In this document: positions 23,800 to 36,338 of the stretch, one piece after another
Position numbering within the stretch: the stretch's first letter is position 1
How the letters are laid out: the number at the start of each line of letters is the position of its first letter
From: Diadema setosum
Taxonomy: Eukaryota; Echinodermata; Echinoidea; Diadematoida; Diadematidae
Length of the DNA: 64,000 nucleotides
Assembly: GCF_964275005.1 (NCBI RefSeq)
Contig: NC_092697.1
Coordinates: 15,650,138 to 15,714,137 of the forward strand
Direction: 5' to 3'
The notes under the pieces: model-generated
What the model was told of the DNA's origin: nothing
What the model saw: the letters and a program-made list of their open reading frames with translations, nothing else
The model's database searches: none
Position numbers and translations under genes: made by a program

Positions 23800-26430
23800 G
23801 ACATAAGGCCTGATCGCATTCATACGATATTCACTTCGATATAATTAAACAATAGGCCCTACGCGAAGAACAGCAGGTGGCTATTGTGATCTTATTCAAG
23901 TTGTGATAGTCCAACAAAATCCGATCTTCCTCCCCAACCACTGTTTACTCCCCGTTGTCGTCGTCGCTTTTATTCGTTTTCCACGAGATTATGAACCCCT
24001 GATATCATATTTTGTTTGTATTGTGTTCCTCCAGGTTCCTGCAAGCAGTGACGTCATCAACTGTCTCTCTAGTAATACACTCGGCCCTCAGTCTCCATTC
24101 TTATCCATCCCGTTTACTATACCCAACGTCATGTCAGCAATCAACCTACACACGTCTTACCAAGGAACTCCTTGGTCATACTGGGGCCGTGGGGGGGGGG
24201 GGGGGGCTGTTTCACAAAAAAAAAAATCAAGACAATCTTAAAATAGATTATGGTAGGCCGTGTGTGTCTTCAATAATATTCTAACTTTCACATAAGAATG
24301 AAAATTTTGGAGACTTTTTCATCCAGGCATTGATTAACAAAACAGGTAAGGAACAAAGGATTTTTCTTCTGTAATTTTGATACCAATTTGAAGAGGGTTC
24401 TGAATAAATTAGCAGTCGTGCAGCGGTCTGATGCCCTACGCATTGCGCAGTCCATCGGAGCGGAAGTCAGGCTGCCGGTCCCATGGTTAAAACTGGCCTG
24501 TGAATCCTCTGAAGAGGCCATGCACGCCGTCCGCTATTCAGCATGTATAAAGCCATCCAGTCTCCCTTTCCTTCATTCTCCTAGAGATTCACGTTTTTCT
24601 CTTTCTCACTCCACATCCATGCAACATCGTCCTCCACCCCCAACCGTGGTGGTCACGAATAACGCCCTCAATAAGACCAGTCTCAGTCAACGCATCTAAC
24701 GGACCAAGATATTTGAACTGAATACGTCCCTCTTGCATGCATATCTCGAAAATGGTTATACCTATTACTGTTGGCTGAGGGTCTTTGTATAGTTGCAAAG
24801 ACCCTTGGGGAAAAGCAATGATATCATAGGAGAGGTTATTATTATCTACACTCTATGGATGGTTATCGTGATTGAAAGAACTCCTATGATTTTCTCTTCT
24901 TGCATAGTTACTGTCCAGTTATAGGTTTCCAATGTCACCGATGGACAATGGGGAGTGATGAAAATATGTGAATGACTTTTTAAGAATAGTATCCTGTTGT
25001 GTATTCATATCCCACAAAATACGTGACATGTTCATTATTAAAAGAACAAACTTTCACACGAGGTAATGACTTTTGTTTTATTGTTACAATAAGTAAACTG
25101 TTTATGAATTTTCCCTAACATAGCTACTATACGTGAATAATTATTACCAATAGAATTTGAGTTGTAATGGACAGCCTACAGGCCCGAGTTCTCGCTTTAA
25201 TACTTGATATCGAAGCAGCTAATGTCATGCCGGTTTACACTGAATCCTGGTTTCATCCCCTTCAACGCCCAGTCTTCAAGACGTACTACAACCTGACACA
25301 TTATCACACATTGACGCATGTCATACGCTAACCAGACTTACTGTGTAACATGAAGCATGAGCAAAGCAGTGATTTACTTGACGTAAATGACATGACAATT
25401 TTTTTTTAAAGTGCAATTCTCCATCGCAAATTTCGTTAAAATGCATGTTCTGCTCAATATATGACGAAAAATAAAAATATCGTTTACCAATGAAATTTCA
25501 CATCAATAATAGGCCCAAATGACGGTCCGAGAGGAGCAGATGACAAAAATTGAATACGATAATTTGAGCGACGTTCGGTAACCAGACATTACACACGTGT
25601 ACAAAGGAACCTACACACTATGTGTATACCAAAGAACAAGTCTACGTGGATGCTTAGCACATTACATACATCACTAGCTATAATGTTTGCTTGACCTCGG
25701 CATCTGTAAAGTTTTCTTTCATCTGTAAAAAGACTGCGAGGGGATAAGCTAATCATGTACAATAATCAGCGCAATGCGATCTACTAAGAATATGAGTATG
25801 CCCTGTAGCTATTACATATTACCCGTGTCTTCGTAAACTACTAAAAAATCTCAATAAGAAGTCATACTTTTCGCTTGTTCTATTTAAAGTACACTTTTTT
25901 TTTCCAGAAAGGCAATCTCTACAGTGTATTATATGATTGTACACGACTGTTTTTTAAATGTATGATATATTATACTTGAATTGTCTATGTTTGATTTGCT
26001 GCAATCAGCTGTATCTTAACACATCTTGTCAACGTGAAAATTTTGCCAAAACTATGTCGAACATCGAACATTGTTGATAATAATGATCACAATAGTGTAG
26101 ATTATAGGGCGCCATGTGCGATATCATGAAGGATGAGAGTCAGAGTGTATGTTCCATCTTGGATGCCAGTAACAATAATTGTTATTTAATAATCTTTGTA
26201 ACATGGCCCTTGTCTGCAATGGGCGAGGGGATTTCATATTGTTGGTCAAAATCGTCAAAGATTCGTCAAAATGTATTTGAGTGCTTATCGAGATTAGATA
26301 TTTCAAAGGGGAGCCATAAGCATCACCAGGGTCTACAGCATTATTTGGTTATCATCGTTCTAAAGTCGATCGTCACGGCGACTTCACCTTGCCGACGCGA
26401 TAATGTGAATGTCGGGGGGGGGGGGGGAGG
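23800..26430. other. Intergenic interval, no gene recognised
   Basis: Between the STAND ATPase promoter and the 3' end of the receptor. It holds a G17 run near 24185, a GC-richer open stretch at 24400-24560 that I cannot assign, and otherwise unique AT-rich DNA. Confidence 0.5.
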
Positions 26431-26438
26431 AGGGGTCT

Positions 26439-27573
26439 TTATTCTCCATTTCTAGCGATAGGAGTAAGTTGAACACTTTTCGAGATGGTTGACACCTTCG
26501 CCACGTTGGTAACAGATCTTCCGCTGTTGCCGTTGGCTTTGTTGCGACCACACATTGCCACAAACGTGTAGAGATAGGGGTTCACCGTCGAGTTGATGGG
26601 CAGCAAGAAGGCAACGGCCCAGGCGTGGAGGGAGGCGGGCAGGTCCACGGCTCCGATCTGGGACATGAGCCCCATGATGATGACGGGCATCCAGCAGCAG
26701 AAGTCCGTAGCGATGATCAGCGCCATTCTGAATGTCAGCGTGCGCTCGCGCTTCATGCTCTCGGCGCCCACAATCTTTGACGACCTCTTGACCCGGACGA
26801 AAATGATGACGTAGCAGATGAAGATTAGAATGAACACGGCGAAGTTGATCCCAAGGAAGAGGGCGATAGAGTACTCCCAATATGGCTCCTTCCCTTCAAC
26901 ATTTACTTCAACGAAGGTATATACATTTTGGACCGGATAATAATGGATGAAACCCTCTCGTTTGGACTTGGTGTTGAATGGCAACCCGACGCATACATCC
27001 GAAAACCCGTAGAAATCTGTATTGTAAACACCGACTATGATTGGTACAAAGCTGAGAGCGAAGGAAAGTAGCCAAACAATGGCTAGACTGACTCTTCCGG
27101 ACGTCGACCCCAACTTCGCCGTTCCGAAGGGATATGAAATGCTGATGAATCGATCCAACGATATGAGGGCGAGGAGGAATACTGTACTCTCGCTCGACAA
27201 GACAGCGATGAATCCCGCCAGACGACAGACGTTCGACTCGCGCCACCATGGGGCGACGAGAAAATAGTGCTCTCCGTAGTAGACGTCGACGGAAGCGATG
27301 ACGACCATGTAGACGCCCATGAGGAAGTCGGCGATGGCAAGGTTGGTTATGAAGAGCCTCTGGACGCCCCCGCGGTGGGACATGTCATAGCGGAACCGGA
27401 AGATGATCACCATGCTATTGCCGACGAGGGCGCCGAACCCGATGATCCACATGGCGATTCTCAGAACGTCGTGTGGCATGAGTCTCGAACAGGAGTCCAA
27501 CGGGGTCGGTTGGATCACCGAGCACCGAGAGATGTTGGAAAAGATGCAGCAGAGACGGTAATCGTCTGTTGAC
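26439..27573 (-). CDS. 7TM exon of the LGR receptor
   Basis: The exon starts in phase 2 with the LGR hinge block TDDYRLCCIF and CSRLMPHDVLRIAMW. Then come TM1 (WIIGFGALVGNSMVIIF), TM2 with LAIADFLMG, TM3 ending LISLDRFISIS (DRF in place of DRY), TM4 (AIVWLLSFALSFVPIIVG), TM5 (FLGINFAVFILIFICY), TM6 with TDFCCWMP and TM7 with NSTVNPYLYTF (NPxxY). SNVCRLAG and FSDVCVGLPF give the usual TM3-ECL2 disulfide pair. TDFCCWMP is typical of LGR receptors. ECL2 is long, about 37 residues from its cysteine to the WEY before TM5. The C-tail is short. The reading frame is complete, with no break. Confidence 0.95.
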
Positions 27574-28548
27574 CTACAGATGATCAGTACGATTACCTTT
27601 AGTAAAGATTTTATAGTAAAAGCGCCACATTATTTCATAATGGCATACAGACACAATTAGCTCATAGGTCTTCAGACCTTAAGAGTAAACAAGAAACTAA
27701 CAGAGACAAAAAACCTATACCATTGTAAAAGAAGAACTGATCATTGTGTATATTCGATGCGATGATATTTTTGTCCCGTTGCTTTCCACATTATTTTGAA
27801 TAAGGTTTTCAGGCCTTAAGAGTAAACAAGAAACTACAGATAAAAAAACTATACCATTTTAAAAGAAGAACTGATCATTGTGTACACACTAAATTTCGAT
27901 GCGATGATATTTTTGTTCCGTTGCTCTCCACATTATTTTGAACATAATATGAGAGTGTTATTGCAGTTTCATGTCTCTTTTATCATCGAGAGTGCCGTCA
28001 CAAAATAGTTACTTGGTATTGGATCAGTGGCGAACTACTTGCTTCTCCGACATCTCCGACCAAAGTACAAAATGCAAGTTGCCTTTAAATTGTTATTAGA
28101 GCAACGTATGTTTCTTAACTTGATTGACATGACTACGCTTTTTGATAATATATGTAGCAGGAGCAACAAGTAGTAACTATCGGCTTAGAATGGATACGAG
28201 GAAAGTTATCTTAGTAAACATCACAGTGAATTTAGGTCAAATCGTAAAAACTGCGAATTTATCCAATCTCTTTTCTCATGTTCTATAAATGATTTTATAA
28301 GCTAATAAATTTGCTAACAAGGCAAGGAGCTACAGTGGCTCCATTACAAAATATTACAAGGTGGTGTTTCTTCGTTTTTGTCTATTGCTTTTTTAAGGCA
28401 ACGGGTTAAATTCCATAGTCAGGTATTGAAGGCACAAAACACGGTATGTATATATATATATATATATTTTTTTTTTTGGGGGGGGGGGGTGTCCGCGACA
28501 ATGATTTGGGGGTAGTCCTCAAATGCGGGTTTATGACGCATAACCAAA

Positions 28549-28580
<32 letters not shown>

Positions 28581-31500
28581 GGATATCTAGAGATGGCGAA
28601 AGAAAAAGACGGAGAGAAAAAGAAAGAGAGGGGGTGGGGGAAGAACCATACTTACAAAGTGGTTAATGCATGCAGACCACTGAATGTTTCATACGTCACG
28701 TCATCTAACTCCAATCCGACAAGATGTCTGAGGAGAAAACCAAAATCAAACAAGGAAGATAAGTCCTTAAAATCATTCTTAATACATTAAACAAGATCAC
28801 AATATTGATGCATACCACAGGTAGGCCTACTTTTTCATTTGAGTATAAATTTCACACCGATATGAAAAAGGTATGAAACTGGAAGTGAGAAAACACAACA
28901 TTATACATACAAATTCTTGCGATAATCATTGCAACATTGATGCAGGAAAAATATGAAGCAAAAAGATGGAGTCATAACATCCTTGTTAAAGGTCAAATTA
29001 CTTACAATATTTGCAGATTCGTCATGTTATCAAATGCTCCAACCTCGATGAGTGATATTGGGTTGAAGCTGAGGTTTCTGAAAGAGGATGCAAAAGAATG
29101 CACTTGTTAATAACGCGTATGAGGAAACGCGATTTTACCAGAAGCAAATATCGTTAAACACTGCAAAGTGGTTCATTGCTATGATTATAGTTGTCTTCGG
29201 TAGATCAAAACGTATAGAGTTTGGTTTTTGGTTTTTGGTTTGTTTTTTTTTACTCGTCAGCGATACTCACAATTCTTCGACTGCAGTGAGACACTTAAAA
29301 GTATCTGACTTGACTCCCTTCAGACTGTTGTTGTACAGACTCCTGGAATGGGGATGGAAAGATAGATGTAGTCAGTGCCGTGTATATATATAAAGAGAGT
29401 CTGGCCAACTCGGTTTTCGGCTTATGAGTTTTGAAGCCTGCGATTGGTCAAAACTGGTCCCTTGATCTTGGCGGTGCCAGTCTAACGCGTATAGACGCGT
29501 ATAATGAAGAAGTTATTGATAACGAATAATGCAGAAGTTATTGATATTATTTATAATTTATCACTTATGACTGGGCTTGTACCAAATCAGATGAAGACTG
29601 CCAAAGTTATATCTATACATAAGAAAGGGGAGAAGAATGACGTCAATAATTACAGACCAATATCGTTATTAACTTCAATTCTAAAATTTTGGAAAGAATA
29701 GTATATATCCGAACTGTAAAATCTTTTAATATGAGTAATATATTTACGAATTTTCAATTTGGATTCAGAGAAAATCACAACACCACCCACGCTTTACTTT
29801 CCTTTGTGGAAAAGATTACACATGCACTTGATACATTTTCGCATACAATAGGCATCTTCCTGGACTTTTCAAAGGCTTTTGATACGATTAATCACGGTAT
29901 ACTTCTTTCTAAGTTACCCCATTATGGTATTCGCGGAAAAGCCTTGCAACGGTTCACGAGTTATTTATCTGACAGATTTCAATATGTACATGTGAACGGT
30001 TTTGATTCTTCTATGAAGAAAATCGAATGTGGCGTTCCGCAAGGAGGTTTGTTAGGCTCATTGTTATTTATAGTTTACATTAATGATTTTTATAGATCTT
30101 CAGATAAACTCTCTTTTATATTATTTGCGGATGATTCCAATCTCTTTTATTCCCACCCTGACCCTAATACTTTAATTAGTACAGTGAATTATGAATTAAA
30201 GAATGTCTCATAATGAATATTGTTAATTATGCAAATAAATTGCCACTGAATTTTGAGAAGACAAAGTATATGTTTTTCAGTAATTCCTTAGATAGATTAC
30301 CACGTAATGTTATATTTGACACTACTCCCCTAAAAGAGGTTTCGTCTATTAAATTCTTAGGTGTTTGTGTTGATAATAAGTTATCATGGAAGTGTCATAT
30401 AAACAATATTAGCACGTAACATAGGTATAATGAATAGAATGAAATATTATCTTCCTTCTGCTTTGATTACGCTTTATTCAAGTGTAGTAATGCCGTACTT
30501 GAATTACGGAATTCTTGCTTGAGGGAATACATATTCGACATTGTTAGATAAACTTTTTCTTCTGCAAAAGATGGCGCCAGCATTGTTTTTAACCTTCATT
30601 TAACCGAGCACATACTGAAAAGCTGTTCTTTGAACACAAAATTCTGAAAATAAAAGAGTTGTATTTATTTCAACTTGGTCAATTTATGTTTAATTACAAC
30701 TGCAACCATCTACCCAAAATATTTCATTCTTTATTTCACCGTAACAGCCACGTACATAATTATCCCACGAGACAATCTAAAGAATTTCATCTTCCCTTAG
30801 TGAGAACTGTACACACTCAAAATACATTTGTTTATACCGGACCCAGATTTTGGAATAGCTTAGATAATGATTTAAAAGAATCTGTGAAGTTAATCACATT
30901 TAAGTATAAACTTAAAAATATTTGTTTTCTATATATACCAGTTAATTCTGTTTAATGAAAAAACCCGTCATGTTTCACTTGTCCTTGAGATTTTGTAGTG
31001 TGTCCACAGACCTTTTCCATCCCTCTCCTTTTCCCTCTCCTTTTCCTTCTCTATTCTTCCCTGCTCCTCTTTCCTCGTTCTTCGTTGTCCAGTATCTGTC
31101 TGAGTGCATTTCCTCAATTTCTGTTATTTCTGTGTTTTGTGTTGTTATTGTTGTTGTTGTTGTTGTCGTCGTTAAGTTTTGTTTTGTTTTTTGTGGCCGA
31201 TTGCATATCTTCCTTTCTGGTCAATTTTCCTGGCATACCTGGCCCCATAGTATCTGTGCCACAAATGTGATATGTTATATACTTTATAATAATATATGTT
31301 TGCATTCTGAAATCCTTGTTCATAGTATCAGCATCATATATCAATGAGTAAAATGTACAATAGTATACAGAAGAATTTAAAATGAATATGTTTTATTGGT
31401 ATAACAAGTTGGTGCTGTTGTTGTTTTGTTCCAGTGTTCCACGTCTTACAAGCTTGGCTTTTTTTAGTGGAACACTGTTTTCCATCATTGTGATTATTTA

Positions 31501-34500
31501 CTCTTTTTGTTGCCATGGCAAAGTGCATTGTTTCTTTTTTATGACATCATTCGTGCATATACTTTATACTTTATAGTGTATTTGAAAAAAAAAATCCTTT
31601 ATCAGACGAGTGTAAGAAAAATTAAAACTTGTATCACTTTGGATTATGTCAACTTTTTCTTTTCTTTTTGATGATGGAAATAAATAAACTATTGAATTGA
31701 ATTGAATTGAAATTGAAAAATACTCTGAGTAACGACATGGGTTCCAAGTTAGCAGCTGGCCAGACTCTCTTTATATACAGTACTGGATGTAGTCAATCTG
31801 CGCAATATGACTTCATATTATATATTACCGGAAAATAAATGATATTGATACATAGCCGATTGCACCTGCTCTGTCTTGTGGCATAAAAGTAGAATATTGA
31901 GCATGGCCATTTCCATCATCAAGTGACAGTGTATCTTCAATCGTGTATCTTTCATTTTCTGTTGTGTTTGTTTCTCTCTGGATATTCCCCTATATCCACA
32001 AATTGAAAAAAAAAATACAATAGAGGAAACAATCTTCAGGGGTTTGAGGGGAAAAAAAAAAGGTTCTCGTCACTTACACGGTTGTCAGAGATGATAATCC
32101 TTTAAATGTACACGGTTCGATGTCCTGAATGTTGTTGACACCAAGTCTTCTGCAAAATGTAAAAAAAAAAAAAAAAAAAAAAAAATCTGCATTATTACAA
32201 AGAACTGCCTTATACTTAATCGTATATACAGTCTAATATTCCGAAGGTTCATTAATCCGAAAATAAAATACTACGCATCATTTCATCATCACAATACGAT
32301 AGTACTCATTATCTTTCAATCTTAATGAGCCTTCGGAAAAACAAACAGCATCCCCGATATCAAACCTGGTCATCCACTCTTTGCGAAACATCTAATATTC
32401 ATCCATTCATTCATTCATTCATTCATCCAGATACGTCCTTCAATAAAAAACAAACAAACAACAAAACAGCAATTTCATTGTTGGGATAACAAATAAACTG
32501 TTCTAATTACTAGAGAGAATATAAAAACGGTGTGAAAGACTTTACACACGAGACGTCCTAATCACAGATTTTCTAGGAGATAGGGTGTAGACAAGAGTTG
32601 ATCGAAGAAACTCAGAAGACGAAACTTACATTTCTGAAATTTTCGACAGTCCGATGAAAAATGCAGCCTCCAGGTATGTTAAATTGTTTGAATCCAGATA
32701 CCTACGAATGCGAAAACCTCGACTAATCACTCGCGGACAAACCAATGTGATAGGTGCATTATATTTTTTTTCGTCACACCACGTACCAATTTCTGATGAT
32801 ACACCCGCCTCCTTATAGCTTTATTGGCTTGTGTACTACGAGAATTGACTTATTATTGTTGTTACATTTCTTACATTGAATAGTCCTGCGATATCATAAA
32901 TGTTTATAAAAGATATTTTTTGGTATTATATGAATTACTTGTGTCACGAATCATCCTGTTTTCAAAATCTCGCTGATAAAGAATAGATTATGTAATATTA
33001 TACGAAGTATGTCCACACCCACATTTAACTCATTGATTCCGTAATTCTTATTTACGTGTCTGTGTTGAATACGTATATACAACAGAATTTTTTATATCTG
33101 CCGGACAGTAAAACAATAGTAATAATCATATAGACTCATTTATGGGAATTATTGTGTTTCAAAGTTGTTGAACTATTTTTATCATTGTATGAAATTAAGT
33201 TGTCTTTTTAGAGACAGAATTCACGTTGCAAATCTTGTCACTTTCACAAATACAAAGATATATATATTTTAAATACCTATAACACTAGTTACCTATTTTG
33301 CACTTTCATAGGAAATACATTAGAGGAATAACATTTCTGGACACAGAATACATGAAAAGTGTGAAAGAAAATGGATAATAATGTTATTTGACCAAATGAC
33401 TTCAGTGATATCAAATCGAATATTTCATTGTCAGTTTACCTACTCGTTTTCCAAACAGCTCTACACATGGTGCATTCGAGATTGAAGGTTACTTGCTTAT
33501 GTACCCCAATCACCGTCATTGCACAGAATAATCAAATAAATCTTACGTCCACAGCAGTCTTTCGAGTCCATTGAAAGCTCCTCTTTCAATTTCAGAAATT
33601 TCGTTACCTATAAATGCTCTGTGAAAAGACAAGAAAATGAAGAAGAATGCTATAAATTGCGTACCAGGGCGTAACTTTACGAACAGCTTTATGAAACAGG
33701 GCCCAGGGTTAATAATTTCATGACCAGTTTGTAGTCTTACCTATAGGCAAATACCTGTGCCTTCATGTAAGCTCGGGTGTAAATAATGTGATATAATTAA
33801 ATGTTTGCTAAACTTCGGTCTTCATAGTTCGATTTCCCGCATCTGCTGTGATGCTGGAGACTGTCGAGTTCGCACTTTATTCTCAGATAACCTTTTAGAA
33901 CTTTGGATATAATGTGGGTCTCGCATATCCTTTCCGATCAAACTCTTGCGTTTAAGTATCAGTCGATACTTCCAAAAAGGGGTCATGTATATACCATTTT
34001 CTTGCTTTGTACGCCATATCTATCATATTCTGATCTATCATAATACAAGTATAGGCCTACTATAAAGAATCACACAATTATGTATTCGTATATCCAGGGC
34101 TCCACACTAACATTTTTGTTTGGTGGCCCGATGGGGCCACCAAAATCCTCAATTTCAAAGCTTTGGTGGCCCGAGAGAAAAATTTGGTGGCCCGAGAAAA
34201 ACAATAAAAAACATTAAAAGTCATGTTTTTTTAATGAGTCAAATATTTAAGTTTTATCATAGTAACAATTGGAAGTTGGACATATCTACTCATAAATAAA
34301 CCTCAACAAACTCACTCACTCTCAGGCACTCATTCAGTCCTTTTCATCCATCCTTTAAACAATTTTAACCGCTAATTTCCGGCACAAAAAGTTACGAATT
34401 TGTTGACATACTTTTCAAAAAATGTTGGTGGCCCGAGGCGGGCCATAGGCGGGCCACTAAATATGCCCTTTTTTAAATTTGGTGGTCCGAATTTCATTTC

Positions 34501-36307
34501 TGGTGGCCCCGGGCCACCGGGCCACCGTTAGTGTCGAGCCCTGGTATATCATAATATCATACCTAGACCAAGTTAAGTATTGTGGGTGTACCTGCTTGCC
34601 AAGGAGAAAATAAGGAAATACAGGATTTCAACATGAGCATAAAGACAGTACATTATGCAAGATTATCATACAATAATGATTTGTTTGTTTGTTCATTTCC
34701 ATCTGAGAAGATGGCTGGATAGCCCATATTCAGCTACTTTAAGCTGGTCTTCCATGGGGTCCAGTTGAATGTGAGGTGGGACCACTTCACCGGGTTAAAC
34801 ACCCTGCTCTTTGCGATGAATGAATGAAGCGAGATCTTTTAAGTGCAAGTATACTCTCTCATACACGGGTCCTTCATTTTATGTCCTATCAGAGGGACAG
34901 AGTGTTTTGCCTCTTGCTAGAGGGAGCGGTATGCTTACACACAACATTGCTCAGTCCAGACTCGGGTTCGAACCCGGGCCGTGTGATCGTGAGGCAGACG
35001 CTCTACGGACTAAGCCAACTCACCGCCATGATTATTCTTACGCATCTTACGTGAAACAATTACATTACAAGAGGAAGTTGATATAATGGATTAACAGTAG
35101 AATACTTTATTAGTACATTTATTTGAAGGAAAGAGAAGATTTCAGTCATTTCCTTTCACGAAAATAGAGTGCATAAAAATCTAGGTAATACTTACATCCC
35201 GAAAAGCTGTGGATTACCGACGAACGTATTGGCTCCTAACCGAGTCAAGTTATTATCGTTCAATATTCTGTCACGAGGAAGCAGAAAGATTGTATATTAC
35301 TGACACAAATTAGGTACAGTGAGTTATGTGAACGTGTGTTTACAACCAATTATTGCTTATTAACAGAAATATAATTATAGTCTGAAAATTATGGGGCTAG
35401 ACAGTTTTACATTACATTTCGTAGCCATGCCCGGCATTTTGTCTGTTTTATTTAGCAGAAAATGCAATGTTCAAGAATTCTAAATACTGTGTTATTCAAC
35501 GCCCTATGCCTACTATAATTATAAAGAAAAGGCACACTCTTGTAACAGGCATACGAATTGTTATCAGATGATGTGCATACATGATTATGTATGTACATGG
35601 AAATAAGTATGTACAGACGGAGATACACTAAAACACACACACGTATGAAATAATATCTATTACATATACACAAATGCGTGTGTGAATAATATTTGTATCC
35701 TATACAAGCCCAAAAAGTTTGTGCACAGATAGGAGAGCGCAGGTTTGCTAAATCATACTTACAGATACCGCAGCTTGTACATTCCTGTGAGAAGACTGCT
35801 GTGCAGTTCAGTCAAGCCAATTTCATTCATGTACCTGAGCACCGAGAAATAGAGAACAGTCAGTATTTTTATATACCATGGTCCTATTGTGTGCTGGGCA
35901 GACTTTGACAAAAATTTGTCGGTAGGTATATCATCTATTAATCAGCAAAAAAAAAAAAAAAAAAAAAAAATGAGGAGTAAACGTGCACTGACTTGACAAA
36001 GATCACGGAAAATGTTGTAGTGTACTTACAATCTTTCCAGTGACTCTAAGTCCTTGAAGATTCCTGATTCCAGATTTCCAAGATTGTTCTTGGCGATAGA
36101 TCTGGATCAAATCATAAGAAAGAATAGGTGGCATATAGGCACGATTGGAAGCTCTCCAAATTCTATACAGTCGCTCTTATAGCCTAATACTCCTCCTAAA
36201 GATGTTATTGTTATCTGTCAAGCTTCTATTCACTGCAACTGTACCAAAAGCTATTATTTGAAGTGAGAGAGCTATTCAACATGGCGTGTGGGTGGGTGTG
36301 TGTGTGC

Positions 36308-36338
<31 letters not shown>

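Noticed and set aside
27037..27572. Plus-strand frames opposite the 7TM exon
   Set aside because: They are antisense shadows of a clear GPCR coding exon; no family match.
34960..35027. Functional tRNA gene
   Set aside because: The A and B boxes are there, but the sequence continues as a SINE body with a second copy at 60 kb and does not fold as a complete tRNA.
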